DNA from: Metallyticus violacea
Taxonomy: Eukaryota > Arthropoda > Insecta > Mantodea > Metallyticidae
NCBI GenBank assembly: GCA_030762175.1
Contig: CM060841.1
Location: 6,351,001-6,415,000 of the forward strand
Reading direction: 5' to 3'
DNA length: 64,000 nt
Both the position numbers and the translations under genes were made by a program. Numbering within the stretch: the first letter of the stretch is position 1; every line of letters starts with the position of its first letter. Under the pieces are notes generated by a model. The model made no database searches. It had not been told where the DNA came from and worked only from the letters and a program-made list of their open reading frames with translations. This document shows positions 36,226 to 47,689 of this stretch, in pieces.

Positions 36226-36972
36226 TTATTTTCAATTTTATACAGCTCTAATAATGCATTTTGGCCAGTTTATCTCGATAAAATACAATTATTTATTGTA
36301 GTATGTTTGAAACTCCCCATACACTCTCGTGCAACTTCAACTTATTTCACTAGGTTGCAGTAATGCAGTTAACTTCCAAGATGTGCATTGATTTTGGCGA
36401 AAAGTGAGACCATCATTGACATTCAGAGGCAATTAAGAAAAGGCCTATGTAGAGATTGTGGTTGATAAAAACATTGTTAATTTTTGAGTGAGAAGGCTGT
36501 CGTGGCAGTTCATTGGAATAATAGAATGGCCCACTCCTGTTCGGGACAATCGGCGAACTAAGCACTCTCTGTTGAACTTGAATCTTAATCGACTGTGTCA
36601 AATGTATTATTCCCCAGTTAGAATATTCAAAGTTTTGTGCTAACTCCCAGAGTTGCTTGCTAGTTACGAAGCTGAAAGTAACCATTTTTTCTTCAGTATT
36701 GTAACGGGAAACAAATCCACATTTCCAGTTTGAGACCAAAAGACAACCCATGATGTAGCATCACAAAATTTCTCCGGAAAAAAAGTTTAACACAATACTT
36801 TCATTGTTAGCAATACCAGGGCAATGTTGTTCTGGAACTGTTTTAGGGGATTGTTTCATGGTGGTAGAGCTAATTCTTTGCATCTATCCCTACAGAGAAG
36901 TGACGAAAGTTTTTACTTCATTACACTGCAAATTTACAATTATACTTCACTTCTTGTATCTTCACTAGATAC
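36226..36972. other. No recognised gene
   Basis: Contains a 112-codon minus-strand frame (36413-36751) without recognisable motifs. I do not call it a gene. Confidence 0.4.
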
Positions 36973-37259
36973 TTTTTTTTCAATAGTATTTAACGTCCGT
37001 TTTTATTAGTGATGCACAACAGGCAGTAGACACTGATGATACTTGAGGCGAAATGATAAAACGAAAAGAATTTTTTTAACGGAAGAAAGCGTTCCAGGCC
37101 TAAGTTTTAGGATACTTCCCCGGCATTTGCCATTCATGAGGACTGATGAAAACCCCAAAAAATAAAAAAGTCTGGTCAAGGAGGACGGTCCTGGTGGGAA
37201 TCGAACCTCAGACCTCCCGTCACGAGTCCGCCTTAACAACCTCGGCCACTCGTAGCGGT
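36973..37259 (-). mobile_element. SINE-B copy, minus strand
   Basis: Poly-T then TAGTATTTAACGTCCGTTTT (tail complement), the body with AGCGTTCCAGGCCTAAGT, and the head complement with GGTGGGAATCGAACC and CCTTAACAACCTCGGCCACT. It is several percent diverged, with an A-rich insertion at 37155-37172. No TSD was found. Confidence 0.9.
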
Positions 37260-37436
37260 TTCTCTAAACACGCTACTTGTATCTTTCAGTATTGGAAAAA
37301 CTAATGCACTTGGGTACCATTTCTAAGTAATGAACACAGTTTTAGAAGCACCCTAATATGTTTAAATTCATATTTATCACTTGGCTCATATCTCATTGTT
37401 AACCCTCAATGAACATTGTAGGGGACACGTTATCTC

Positions 37437-37555
37437 AAACCTGAAAGAAGAGGCCTCTGAGCAAAATTTGTCGGCCGTTTCACGACCTAAATAGAATGGG
37501 ACGCTGACGACCTGAGATGTTAAAGAGCGTTCATAAATAAATCAAATCAATAAAG
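37437..37555 (+). mobile_element. 5'-truncated SINE-A with 11-bp TSD
   Basis: Only the 3' third of SINE-A is present, starting at ACCTGAAAGAAGAGGCCTCT and ending at the AAATAAATCAAATCAATAAA tail. GTAGGGGACAC occurs at 37418-37428 and again at 37556-37566. Because a direct repeat flanks the truncated copy, the truncation is original (incomplete reverse transcription), not later decay. A few bases between the left repeat and the SINE are unassigned. Confidence 0.9.
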
Positions 37556-37854
37556 GTAGGGGACACATTGTTGTCTACAATAACACGTTTATGGTCTTTC
37601 CATTTTGTAAGTGTCCATATTGTTGCTAAACAAACATCAGTTAATGTAACTAACTAGAACAGAACTATCTCAGGCCTGTGTTATTGAAGCTTAAGTTGTC
37701 AGTTCATTTATGATTTGAAACGCGAAATTGAGTATTCTGCGTGAAAACTGTTAACTGCTTGCAAGAATAATGGGAAAATTGAGCAATTGCAAGGCGAATT
37801 AGGAATAAATTTGAATTGGTTGTGGAATTAGATCCTCAAAGAAGGAATAAATAT

Positions 37855-38720
37855 GATCGAAAACCAATTTTCACCCCAAGGACAGAACGTTGCTTGGGAA
37901 AAAAAAAGTTGTAAAGGAAACAGGTTTTCTAACGCAACACAAATTAAATTTGATCTTGAAGACTGTGGCATCACAGTGTCGGCAAGAAAGTCACCCACTT
38001 TCTGAAGCGAATTTAAAAGCATGTAGATCTTATGCAAATTAACCATTACTGCAAAACATCTCAAGGGAACAAAAGATCGCAAAGATTTGGCAATTGGTAA
38101 ATATGTAAATTTTAATTTTAAAATTATTTTTATGAGCTATTATGACCAAATTATCATTGGACTTTTTTCCATTATTTCCAGTTTGTTTTAGTGATGACAG
38201 CACTTATGAAATTGTGGCAAATAAAGCTCAGTTTGTGCGACGGCGTCCTGTTGAAAAGTACAAGTCACATTGTGTTGTGCAGACTGTGAAACATCCCACT
38301 AAAGTGATGATTTGGTATCAGTTATCGGTGTCAAAGACTCTGGACGTGTCTTTGTTTTCCAAGGAACAGTGCGCCAGGACCAGTACAAGGTGGTGAGAAG
38401 CAGACTGCTGCTCAAATGAGAGAATGGTTTTCTAGTAGAGACTTTTATTTTTATGCAAGAGGAAGGGGCCAAGTGCAATTCTGCAAAACCTGGATAGCTT
38501 TTCTGGGGAGAAAAAAAAAGTCCCTTTATTGCCCTGGCCGGGAAATTCACCAGATATAAATTCCATTAAGAATATTTGGCAGCAAATGAAGAAGGAAGTA
38601 AATACCGCGAAAACTCGCCTTATTAAGAGAAAATCGAAGTGTGGTATTGTCACCCGCAGATCAAGAAAGAACAAATCATGCATAAACATATGCCAAGACG
38701 ATTGAAAGTGCATTAACTGC
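37855..38720 (+). pseudogene. Tc1-like transposase pseudogene
   Basis: N-terminal helix-turn-helix remnants (FTPRTERCLGKKK, TQHKLN, QESHPLSEANLKACRSYAN) lead into FSDDSTYEIVANKAQFVR (first catalytic aspartate near 38193) and CVVQTVKHPTKVMIW (38267-38312), a very typical Tc1 block. The second catalytic block MQDGAPCH is degraded to MQEEGAKCN, so the aspartate is gone. The third is PGNSPDINSIKNIWQQMKKE, where the glutamate of NPIEN has become lysine. Frameshifts and stops separate these pieces. It belongs to a different Tc1 lineage from the 7.2-kb relic. Confidence 0.85.
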
Positions 38721-38956
38721 CAAAGGCGGATTACTAAGTGTTGAAGTGTACACTAAATTGTGTACATTCTACAGACATTAACAAATATATCCATTTTATC
38801 ATCATAAGTGTGTATATTGTATTTTAAAGTATTTATAAATGTTGAATGAAGTGTAACTCTCCTTTGTGAAATAGTGAAAAATGTTATTTTTGCCCTCACA
38901 ATCTCCTAACATATTTAAAATTCAAGGTGCTTCTAATAATACGACCAGGGACTGTA

Positions 38957-41900
38957 GTTTTTAGCATTACTTTTACACATTTTAGGCTGCAGTGCCACTT
39001 TCATCTCATCTCGTCTGCATAAACTTGCTGAATATGTGTAAATCTTAAGTGACTTCAAAGACTATCCTTTTAGAATTCAAATTCACTAGAGTGAAGAAAA
39101 ACGCCTGTGAACTGAGGAGGACAATGGATGAATGATTTCATTATGCAGGATTATTACCAGATGGAAAAATGATAACAAAATTTTGATATTTCTTCTAATG
39201 GAATGTGAGAAAACGTTTCAGATCGCACGGAAGGGAATTTCTCAGGAGTGCCTAATATTGTACCTAAGATTTGAACTTTCTTCCAGCAGTGTGGTGCCTA
39301 TTCACGCCTATTTTTTTAACAATATAAAGCAAAACGTTGGGTTCTTAAGATTATTAGAGCCTTTAGTTGAATAGGTTTCAACTATTCCTTAAGGTTTCGT
39401 GGTACAAAAATTACGTTGTGTATCCTCTTCTATAACTGCAAAATAATTGCTGCTATGACATTTCCCTGCCCTCAGCCATATTTTATAATCTTTTGTGAGA
39501 ACTGAAAATAAAACTATTTTTTCTGCTTTCTTTATACTACCACAATCACAAAATAGCGGTCGCATTTTCTAAAGTCTATGTTCACTCTAGAAACGAAAGT
39601 GAAGAACCAGATATGCACAGAACTTACTATAGAGCGTGTGAAATGTGCTTGGAACGTTGGGTCAAGTGTTAGGGATTCTTAGCTATTTGGATGTTCAGTT
39701 CAGAATATGTATTAGAAAAGTGCGGTGGCTATTTCATGAGTATGAAGGTTTGCTGACATACTTCGGAATGCTATTGTGCAGTTTGTGTGAACAGAGTCGC
39801 ATAGTACTCAAACAATGGGAGTAACGAAGAATATTGGAGATGATTCAGCGGCGGGTCATTTCTGATCACCTGATTCGTGCCAGTAAAAATGATGTTTTAG
39901 AAAGGGAGATCTGACAAAGGAAAGTGCTGAGAAATTTGCCATACAGTCTCTCCAGCATCAACAACTCACATTCAATGTGTCACCTTCGTTGTGAAGACCT
40001 TCCAAGATTTACCTGATCTTGCAGTTCACCATGATTGAATGCATGAAGGTTAATGAGAAGAAGTGCTACAAACTATCTTACATGAAAAAGCAGAGTTTAC
40101 AATGACAGGGGTGTTTGCCTTTAGTTCTCCACTGCAACCTCGACATTGTTATCTTGAAGCAATAGCAGTTTCAACATGATGGAATAGTAAAATGTAATAA
40201 AAGGTGAACACGAGAGACAAGCTTTATATATGCTGCGAACGGAGGGTAATTATTATTTGAACTTGGGCACTGCTTTTGCGCACATTTGACTTTTTTGAGA
40301 GAGCCAGTTCTATTAAAGTGAACTTTTAAAGTGTTGCGGGCGGCGTGCGCGTATATTTATGAACCCCGTCAGCGTCAGAAAACCACTTGGAGATTATTTT
40401 TCACGGAAAGTTCGCCTCGTTTCACAACCTTTTCGATATAATCTGTCTACTGTTCACATATATTGCCCACGGGTGCACGAACCATGTAATGGATATTGAA
40501 AAGGATGAGTTAGATGTAGCAGATGTAGCAGTTAGTAGTGTCTTATGCCGAGTGAGTAGTGAAATATTTTACGTATCGTAATTAGAGGGCCGGTGACCTG
40601 AACGCGAGGACAGACAGTTCTAATATGAAAGTCAGATTCGAATAACTATTTCCGTCCCAAGATGAATTTAGAGATTGAGTGTAGATGAAGGTCGATGTAC
40701 CGAACCCGGTTTATTTCCAGAAACACCTACTAATGTAAACAAGTTGCGATCAATAAAGTGTGTAGTGTAAAATGTTGCTCCGTATTATCGTTTTAATGAA
40801 AAGCATCCTCTTCCAATTCTGTTGAGAGAGGCTCAAACACCCATGAGATTCTGCTGTCGAGAAGCGTAGGCAAGCAACAATTTCAACAACACGAAACCGC
40901 TTCACCCTGCTGCTGTACGTCATGTGGAGTTACTAGTCGTTTTAGAATACTGCTAATACCATCTACTCGTTATTTTTATCAGGACTCTCTCTAAATAAGT
41001 ATTTGTATTAATGCATTGACAAAAAAATCTCTAAAGAATTGAAAAATTAGTTTTGGGAAAAAATTAGTACAATTGAATAGCATAATTTTATATTATGTTG
41101 TATTATGATTATAAAATAATTTATTCTACGGTTTTAATAAACTTGAGTCGTGTGAAAGACAGCAACCATGTGTTGTTTTTTTATTTATTTTTTTTTTTTT
41201 TTTACTTATTCAATCTTCGTTATAAATAAAAATAATACATTTTGACTTGCAAAGGTAGTCGAAATGAATTAAAAGGGTCAAAGTCACATTCAAAGAGTAA
41301 TTTTTTCTCTATCTTCAATTATTGTTTTTGATAGCAAATTAGTTATAATTAGGATGATTGATGAAGTTAATAAAATTATTATTGCTGTGCTTTTAGTTTA
41401 TTTTATTATTACTGTAGCATATGAGGATGATTTCTAAATGCGGTTTTCCATCAAAAGGACTAGTTAAGTCTGGCGTTTTGTTCAGAATTTTGAAACACTA
41501 ATAAACAAAGAAGAACGTGGCAAATCTCGTTAGACACAGTTCGAGATAGTCTTCTTTAAGGTTTTCAGCTGTTTTTACTGGAGAGAAACGTTGTACATCA
41601 AAGTGTTTATTTCCACTACACAATTAACATTTTCTGTTACCCAATTGCTAATGATGTTTTCGTTTTCTTATACTTTCACCTTTCATGCTGTATCAGGAAA
41701 GTTATGTTTTTTATTTTCTCTCAATTTCACAAGAAGCATGTCAAGCATGCTGGAGTTTTTTATGAGAGTGTTTTATTTCTAGTTTTATAATTAATATATT
41801 TTCCTTGAATTAGCATTTAAAGAATAAATTAAATTGTTATTTTATCCCATTGTCCAGCTTTTTTTTTTTTTTTTGTTATTTTAGTTACTCCTTTTATTCT

Positions 41901-42335
41901 CAATACAACCTATTTCTTCTGCAGTGATATTTTCTAAACAAATGCAAAAACCATTTGATATTTAAAGCCTTCGGACTGAGATTTAGAAAACCAAATATAA
42001 AATTTGCCACCAGTTCGATTTTCTAGGGTGTTTTAAAACTATTTGTAAATAGTCGCAGTTTTGATGTGATCCAAATGAATATCTAATTTTTTTTTCCCTC
42101 TATTGTCCGTTTGGTGGAAAACCTTGTTACACTAAAAGTTCAGTTAATAGTTCTTTTTAATGAGATCAAGAACATGTGTTATTAAAGACAGCACAGTTTC
42201 TTGAATACAAATAAACTGTATATGAATGAATTCCAAAAATTATTGTATTAACATGTAACAAATAATATCAAATTTCATGTTCTGTGTCTCAAATAGTTTC
42301 CTGCAACACAAGCAGAAATTTTGCATGCTTAACAA
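38957..42335. other. No recognised gene
   Basis: AT-rich with poly-T runs near 41189-41202 and 41860-41873. Frames at 39132-39374, 40387-40581 and 41591-41782 have no recognisable motif. Confidence 0.5.
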
Positions 42336-42338
42336 TTT

Positions 42339-42596
42339 ATGTTCTCTAAATATTTGCATTGGGTAGGATTAGGTGAGTCGGAGACACTTAAGCCCAATAA
42401 GGACCTACTGAAACTCCTAGAGGAAGGGGTGAGGTGGAGTACAAAGGTCAGCAGGTTTACAGAGCGGCAAATGCAGGTTTCAGATTCCTTTTCTTTAGTT
42501 GATCTGTTACAACGCCGATGGGGTTTCCCTTCTAGGAGTTATAGCCCCTTGGAAGAACTGCTGCCACACCAGGCGCCAGGGCAAATTTTGCAATGA
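42339..42596 (+). CDS. Candidate small ORF, 85 codons, unrecognised
   Basis: ATG-initiated frame encoding a charged, soluble-looking protein with an amphipathic start (LGESETLKPNKDLLKLLEEG) and a Pro-rich end. The local base composition is visibly more GC-rich than the flanks, the only reason to list it. No family is recognisable, and no splice sites, promoter or polyadenylation context are convincing. It could be an exon, a piece of an old transposon or chance. Confidence 0.15.
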   Translation: MFSKYLHWVGLGESETLKPNKDLLKLLEEGVRWSTKVSRFTERQMQVSDSFSLVDLLQRRWGFPSRSYSPLEELLPHQAPGQILQ

Positions 42597-42938
42597 GTAA
42601 ATTCCACTGTCGCACACCGCTTGTTGCCGACACACGTCACCTGGCCGTAAAACCCTGAAACGATGAACAATGAAATGAAACAGGAGGGAATTGGGTACAG
42701 AGTAATTCGTGCAAAATAAATATTTATATCATTAGCCGTAAGTGATCAGAGAAAACCACGAAAAGTCTCAAGATCAAAATGGCCGGCTTCAACGGATATG
42801 AACTAGAGATCTCGAATATGGGAGAACCATCCGTTACTTATTACGCCATTCCGCTCTGTTTTTGTAGCTTTTTCTATGTCAGCATAGCTGGTCTTTATTC
42901 GATTAGCCCTATTATTCAAGAAAGAGAAGAGGCTCTTA

Positions 42939-43115
42939 ATATATATATATATATATAATATAAATGAAAATATATAATGAATATAATGTATAATATATAT
43001 AATATAAATGAAAAATGAAATATATATATATATATATATATATAATATAAATGAAAATATATAATATAATATAAATGAAAAATGAAATAAAAATAATGTA
43101 ACATCATTAACAATG
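42939..43115. repeat. Compound AT microsatellite/minisatellite
   Basis: Runs of AT alternate with at least four copies of AATATAAATGAAAA (near 42957, 43003, 43043 and 43068). Overlapping Ile/Tyr-rich minus-strand frames are artefacts of this repeat. Confidence 0.9.
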
Positions 43116-43372
43116 TAACTAAAATAACAGTAACTACAAAAGCAGAAAAGGATAATACTCTAAGAAAAAGTTTATTATATTATATATAATATGATTACTC
43201 CTTTTTGTTATTACAGAGTTTCTAACCGCGTAACATTGAAAACATTGCTTGCAATAAAAACCAGAGGGAAACGAAAAAACACACGATAATGCAAAAAGGC
43301 CTAATATATTTCGTTTTGAAATTGCATTCTTGCAATTTAGACTATAGAAACATATGCAACAGTCCCGCCGGT

Positions 43373-43667
43373 TTTTTTTTTTTTTTTTTTGAGTAGTGTT
43401 TAACGCCCGTTTTTACTACTGAGGCACCACAGGCGGTGGACACAGGGGATACATGAAATGAAATGATATATTGGGAAAGGATTTTTTTTTTAAGGAAGGA
43501 AGCGTTCCAGGCCTAAGTTTAGGTACCTCCCCGGCATTTGCCAGTTATGAAGACTGAGGAAAACCTGGAAAAAACCCCAGTCAGGGAGGACGGTCCTGGC
43601 GGGATTCGAACCGCAGACCTCCCGCTCACGAGTCCATGCCTTAACGACCTCGGCCACCCGTGGCGGT
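43373..43667 (-). mobile_element. SINE-B copy with perfect 11-bp TSD
   Basis: Starts with about 18 T (poly-A tail of the minus-strand element), then GAGTAGTGTTTAACGCCCGT, full body, and the head complement CCACCCGTGGCGGT. The bases GTCCCGCCGGT occur at 43362-43372 and 43668-43678. This is one of the best-preserved copies, with intact A- and B-boxes. Confidence 0.96.
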
Positions 43668-43818
43668 GTCCCGCCGGTGGGCACGCATTTGTCGTACATT
43701 AATATAATATCCGTTTCAGCTTAATTTGCCTATAGTGAACTGCCTTAACAGTGGCTGCGGAAAGATATAGCAGCAAGCACTTGATTATGGTAAATTAAAA
43801 ACCGACAGAAAAGTTATC

Positions 43819-44650
43819 CAGAGGGTGCCAAAATGTATATACACTTCAAGCAAAGAAAAAGCTGTGTTAACATAACAAAATAAATTCACACAAATCATCT
43901 TACACTTTTACGGTTACAACAGTTGCTCAAAATGCTCACCATCGGCGTCGATACACTTCTGAGTACGTTGAACTACTGATTGAGCAACGTTTGCGAAAGT
44001 GTCCTCAGCGATTGTAGCACATGCCGTTTCAATTTCTTCCCGAAGTGATGCCAGGTAGCTGGTTTTCTACGGAATACAACATCCTTAAGAGTTCCCCATA
44101 GGCAGACGGAGTTAGATCCGGAGAACGCGGTGGAAACTCAATCGGACCTCTTCCTATTCATTGCCTTGGATAGTGCCTAGGATCCTGTGCGCGGGGCTTT
44201 TTGCTTTGCGGGGTCTCCCAGGTCTGCCCTTGTGAACATCGCATACGTTACCTTGAGTCTCAAAGTTGTCGCGAATGCATGCAGTTGTTACTTGCGTTGA
44301 CGGTTCTGTTCTGTACACATGTCTCCATTGCCTTTGAACTTTAATAATATTTTCGGTTTTCCATTACCACTTCAAAATCGCTTTCCGCTGTTCAAACGAT
44401 AATCTTGACTTTGTCGTAACAACGCTATCATAATATATGTGAGTTACATTTGTTTACAGAACATCAGACAATAATATTGGCTTCATTTGTTCGTTGTTGA
44501 TTTACCTGTCACGTAGCAACGCTATCATAATGTATGTGAGTCAGGTCTGTTTACAGAACATCATACTACACATTACTGTTGTTTTTCTATCCAACTTTGA
44601 AATATATTAAATAGATATCTACTGTAAAATTGTGTATATTTTTGGCACCC
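43819..44650 (-). mobile_element. M2 element copy 2 (catalytic core deleted)
   Basis: Left CAGAGGGTGCCAAAATGTAT and right TGTATATTTTTGGCACCC form the inverted repeat. On the minus strand the transposase keeps SFEQRKAILKW, VQRQWRHVYRTEP, CIRDNFETQGNVCDVHKGRP (the N-terminal DNA-binding region through a GRPGRP linker). It then jumps to the C-terminal REEIETACATIAEDTF and CIDADGEHFEQLL. The region carrying the first two catalytic acids is absent. The 5' leader contains a duplicated segment starting at 44424 and 44521. Confidence 0.88.
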
Positions 44651-44654
44651 TTAA

Positions 44655-46040
44655 TTTCTAACTGTTACACATGCCTCTACAAATGCAAAGTTTTCTTAGC
44701 AATAGTAGTATTCATATCTTTAGTGATGGCCGATCTTAAAAGAATTTCGTGTATGTGGGTATTATTTTTACGGTGGACAAAGTATAGGCAAATCATACTA
44801 GCAGCGAAAGCAGCGGAGAGCACCGGACAAGTAGCAGAATCCTTGATATGCTGGTCAGACTAAGAATGGCGTATAGGACAGAAATGTAGGAATGGGAACA
44901 AACGATTGTTCTGTATTCACTGAGAACATGCTTTTTTGAAAGGGGTTTTTTGGGCTGGCAGGAGCACAGCAAATAGAGGGATTAAGTGGAATTTTGACCT
45001 AGTTTTAGACCATAAAGTGTAAAGTAAGAGCAGTGACTGTGGACTATTTATGGGAGTCAAATTGTAATTAGCACCTTGTGCGACCAAGAACATTAAGGAT
45101 TGGAAGAACATCCAAATTAAGAAAGGAACTGGAAACAATAGGGCGGGGCTTCATTTGGATGGCGGGTGAAGGAAATAGAACTGGAGGAAGGCTAAGAACA
45201 GCTTGAGGGATATGGATAGCTGCAGACAATTGTGTAATGCAGGGAGATGGTTTCGCTGGAAGTACAAATGGGATAAGGAGTATTACATTAAAACAGGAAC
45301 AAACACTTGACAGGGGCTACCTTGTCCCCTTGCTGATGATTAAAGTCGCCAACGCAAAATGGATTGAGAATTGGCCCCGTTTGTGAGGAGGAGGAATAAT
45401 GAATATCAAATGTAAAGATACAGAAAAGTATCTACTGGATCAAACAGAGGGCGGGCAAAGAAGAGGGGCAGAGAATATAACTAAATTTCTGATGAAAGTG
45501 AGAGAGCTCAGGTCTTAAAGAGCTCATAACATGAAATGGGGATAAGTGTAGGGGAATAGCTTGAGTGAATCCAGCTTTAATGTCATTTTCTTTACTTCAT
45601 AGCTAAATATATATGTTTATTTAATATTTATTATGGAATATATAATATTTGTTATAATATCTTGCATTAAATCAAAAAGACCTAGTGTACGAGTATAAAA
45701 ACATGTACGGTATGTTGAACCCGTGCGCCTACTGAAGTTTTATTGTAATAGTATCACTGGAATAACTCATTCTACTACTTTTTAACGGTGATTGTATAGT
45801 AGAAGCGCACTTCACATCAATCCAGCTGAGTTTGACAGACATATTTTATGGTTTAATGCTCCCGGCGTTCCTCTCTCTTCTTGCAGTTAACTATGAATGT
45901 AATCTCTTGTCAAAACTTACACTAGCGATAATTGAAGTTAGCTGCAACGGGTAATACACGCCAAGCTTTGCAGCATGTGACATGTATACTATTCGGAGCG
46001 TGCTCTAATTGTAATTAATTTAAGCAATACAAAACTTAAT
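44655..46040. other. No recognised gene
   Basis: Moderately GC-balanced from 44830 to 45540, but with no recognisable protein. It may hold an unknown old repeat. Confidence 0.45.
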
Positions 46041-46061
46041 TATATATATATATATATATAT
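46041..46061. repeat. (AT)n microsatellite
   Basis: Short AT run followed by a TTTA repeat. Confidence 0.85.
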
Positions 46062-46241
46062 ATTTATTTATTTATTGAAACGGTGGATACTGGTGGGTCG
46101 TTGGGACCCCAGTTAGTGACTAAATTATGAAGCGGTTTGTCAACTCCGTTCGATGGTGACGAATTGTGAAGTAGTTTGGTCGATGTTCGCCTTATTTTGT
46201 AGCGGCTTATCGTCGATTGACTAATAATCGCTTTGGTGTTG

Positions 46242-46515
46242 TCGGTCCCGGTGGTCTAATGGTAACCTACTCTCCTCGTAGACCCAAGGTCGCGGACTCA
46301 AACCCGGCCAGGATTGATGGATTTTTTCGGGCGTAAAAATCCTAAGTGCGGCTAATTTCGGAAGGGAAGTAAAGCCGTGGATCCCGTGTAGTACATTTGC
46401 GGCACGATAAAGAACTTCAAGCCTGAAAGAAGAGGTCTCTGAGCAAAATTTATCGGCCTTTTCACGCCTTGAATTGAACGTGGCGCTAATGACCTGAGAT
46501 GTTAAAGATCCTACG

Positions 46516-46547
<32 letters not shown>
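46242..46547 (+). mobile_element. SINE-A copy with 29-base A tail
   Basis: Full-length plus-strand copy: head GGTCCCGGTGGTCTAATGG (A-box altered), B-box ACTCAAACCCGG (degenerate), body GATTTTTTCGGGCGTAAAAA, GGAAGGGAAGTAAAGCCG, then GACCTGAGATGTTAAAG and a poly-A run at 46519-46547. No TSD could be identified. Confidence 0.92.
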
Positions 46548-46549
<2 letters not shown>

Positions 46550-47689
46550 ATCTTCCCGTATAAAATGAAACTAAGGTGTTCTGCCTCAATACTTAAATCG
46601 ATCCTGTTGGTTTGCAGGTTTTCTTGAAGAAGCATTGCATTTACTGAACTTGAATTTGTCTGTCACAAATATTCTTACTCTTTCATCTCTATTTGGAGCC
46701 AATAATAACCTTACAAATGTCACTTGGTGTTTTCTATTCACTCTTACGGTCATGTTTGAGTAGAGATTTGGACATCTTAAGATACTTGAACGATGCATTC
46801 CGGGTTAACCAGTGAAGGAAGTTTGGGCATCATTCATTAATTTAGTGCGTCCATCAATTCTAAACCAACGCGTAACGCCATCCAAACACCGATTAAAAGG
46901 AATTTAACAGAACAAGGTCACGGTACGTTGACACGGGGAACATAATCAAACTTAGTTCATCCAAAGAAACACGCAGTTATGTTTGTTTGCAAATTTTGAA
47001 GTTGCCATCATGGAAGGAGCGTGAAGTAGAATCGTGACAAAATGCATGAAATTAATTTGAAATCCATTGTAATTTTTTCCTTGGGAAATAAGATGAAAGC
47101 TAAATGAGCTATTGCATAAAGTGAGTAATTGGAAACAGAAAGTATGTTACTGGGGGTTCTAACTCATGGCCGTAATTTGTGATTCGACATGTAATAGTTA
47201 GATGAACCTATTTTCCCTTGTTTCCCGCGGTGACCTTTCCTTGCGAGAATGCAGTTTTGTTCAGAGTATATTGTTACGCAGAATATATTAATATTCTATA
47301 ACTTTCGCCTTAACCAGGGACCTATGGCGAAACCATTTCCTGCTTTCTGATTTTTTGAGGTAGAATTCGTTAGTATAATTTTTCGATTGTTTTAATATCG
47401 TTGAAATTTTCTTCGCGAAGCAAGTGGCGTGGATGGCAAAAGGGGTTATATTTTGAAGGTGCAATATTATAAATACATCCCTGGTAAAGTATAAGGCGTG
47501 TTTTACCTGTTTGCTGATTTCAACAGTGTGGAACAGTCAGTTCGCTGTCCATTGATTTGTGGATACCTCATAGTTAGAGCTGCATAAAACATTAGGGAGG
47601 TTGAGTTACAGACCGCCTGACTGTGGAAGTGCAGCAGCTGCAACCGGAAAAAGGGAGATATATTCGCCGCGCGTATAACTATTACTTTT
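46550..47689. other. No recognised gene
   Basis: No recognisable protein. The 70-codon minus-strand frame at 46586-46798 is not a known family. Confidence 0.45.

Larger units (their letters stand above)
37335..38955 (+). mobile_element. Tc1-like element (second type), degraded
   Basis: The right end (AAGGTGCTTCTAATAATACG then ACCAGGGACTGTA at 38953) is matched inversely on the left by TTTTAGAAGCACCCTAATAT at 37340-37359; the outermost left bases are eroded. The transposase reads rightwards between them. A 5'-truncated SINE-A with a TSD sits in its leader. The terminal CAGTCCCTGG...TAGAAGCACC style is usual for Tc1-family elements. Confidence 0.78.

Noticed and set aside
40201..41000. Candidate host gene around 40387-40581
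   Set aside because: Only one short frame, with no recognisable domain and no convincing splice or promoter context.
41300..41450. Hydrophobic AT-rich frame considered as a mitochondrial insertion
   Set aside because: Read with the invertebrate mitochondrial code it does not match any mitochondrial protein I can recognise.
42916..43113. Ile/Tyr-rich frame on the minus strand
   Set aside because: A direct product of the AT compound microsatellite.
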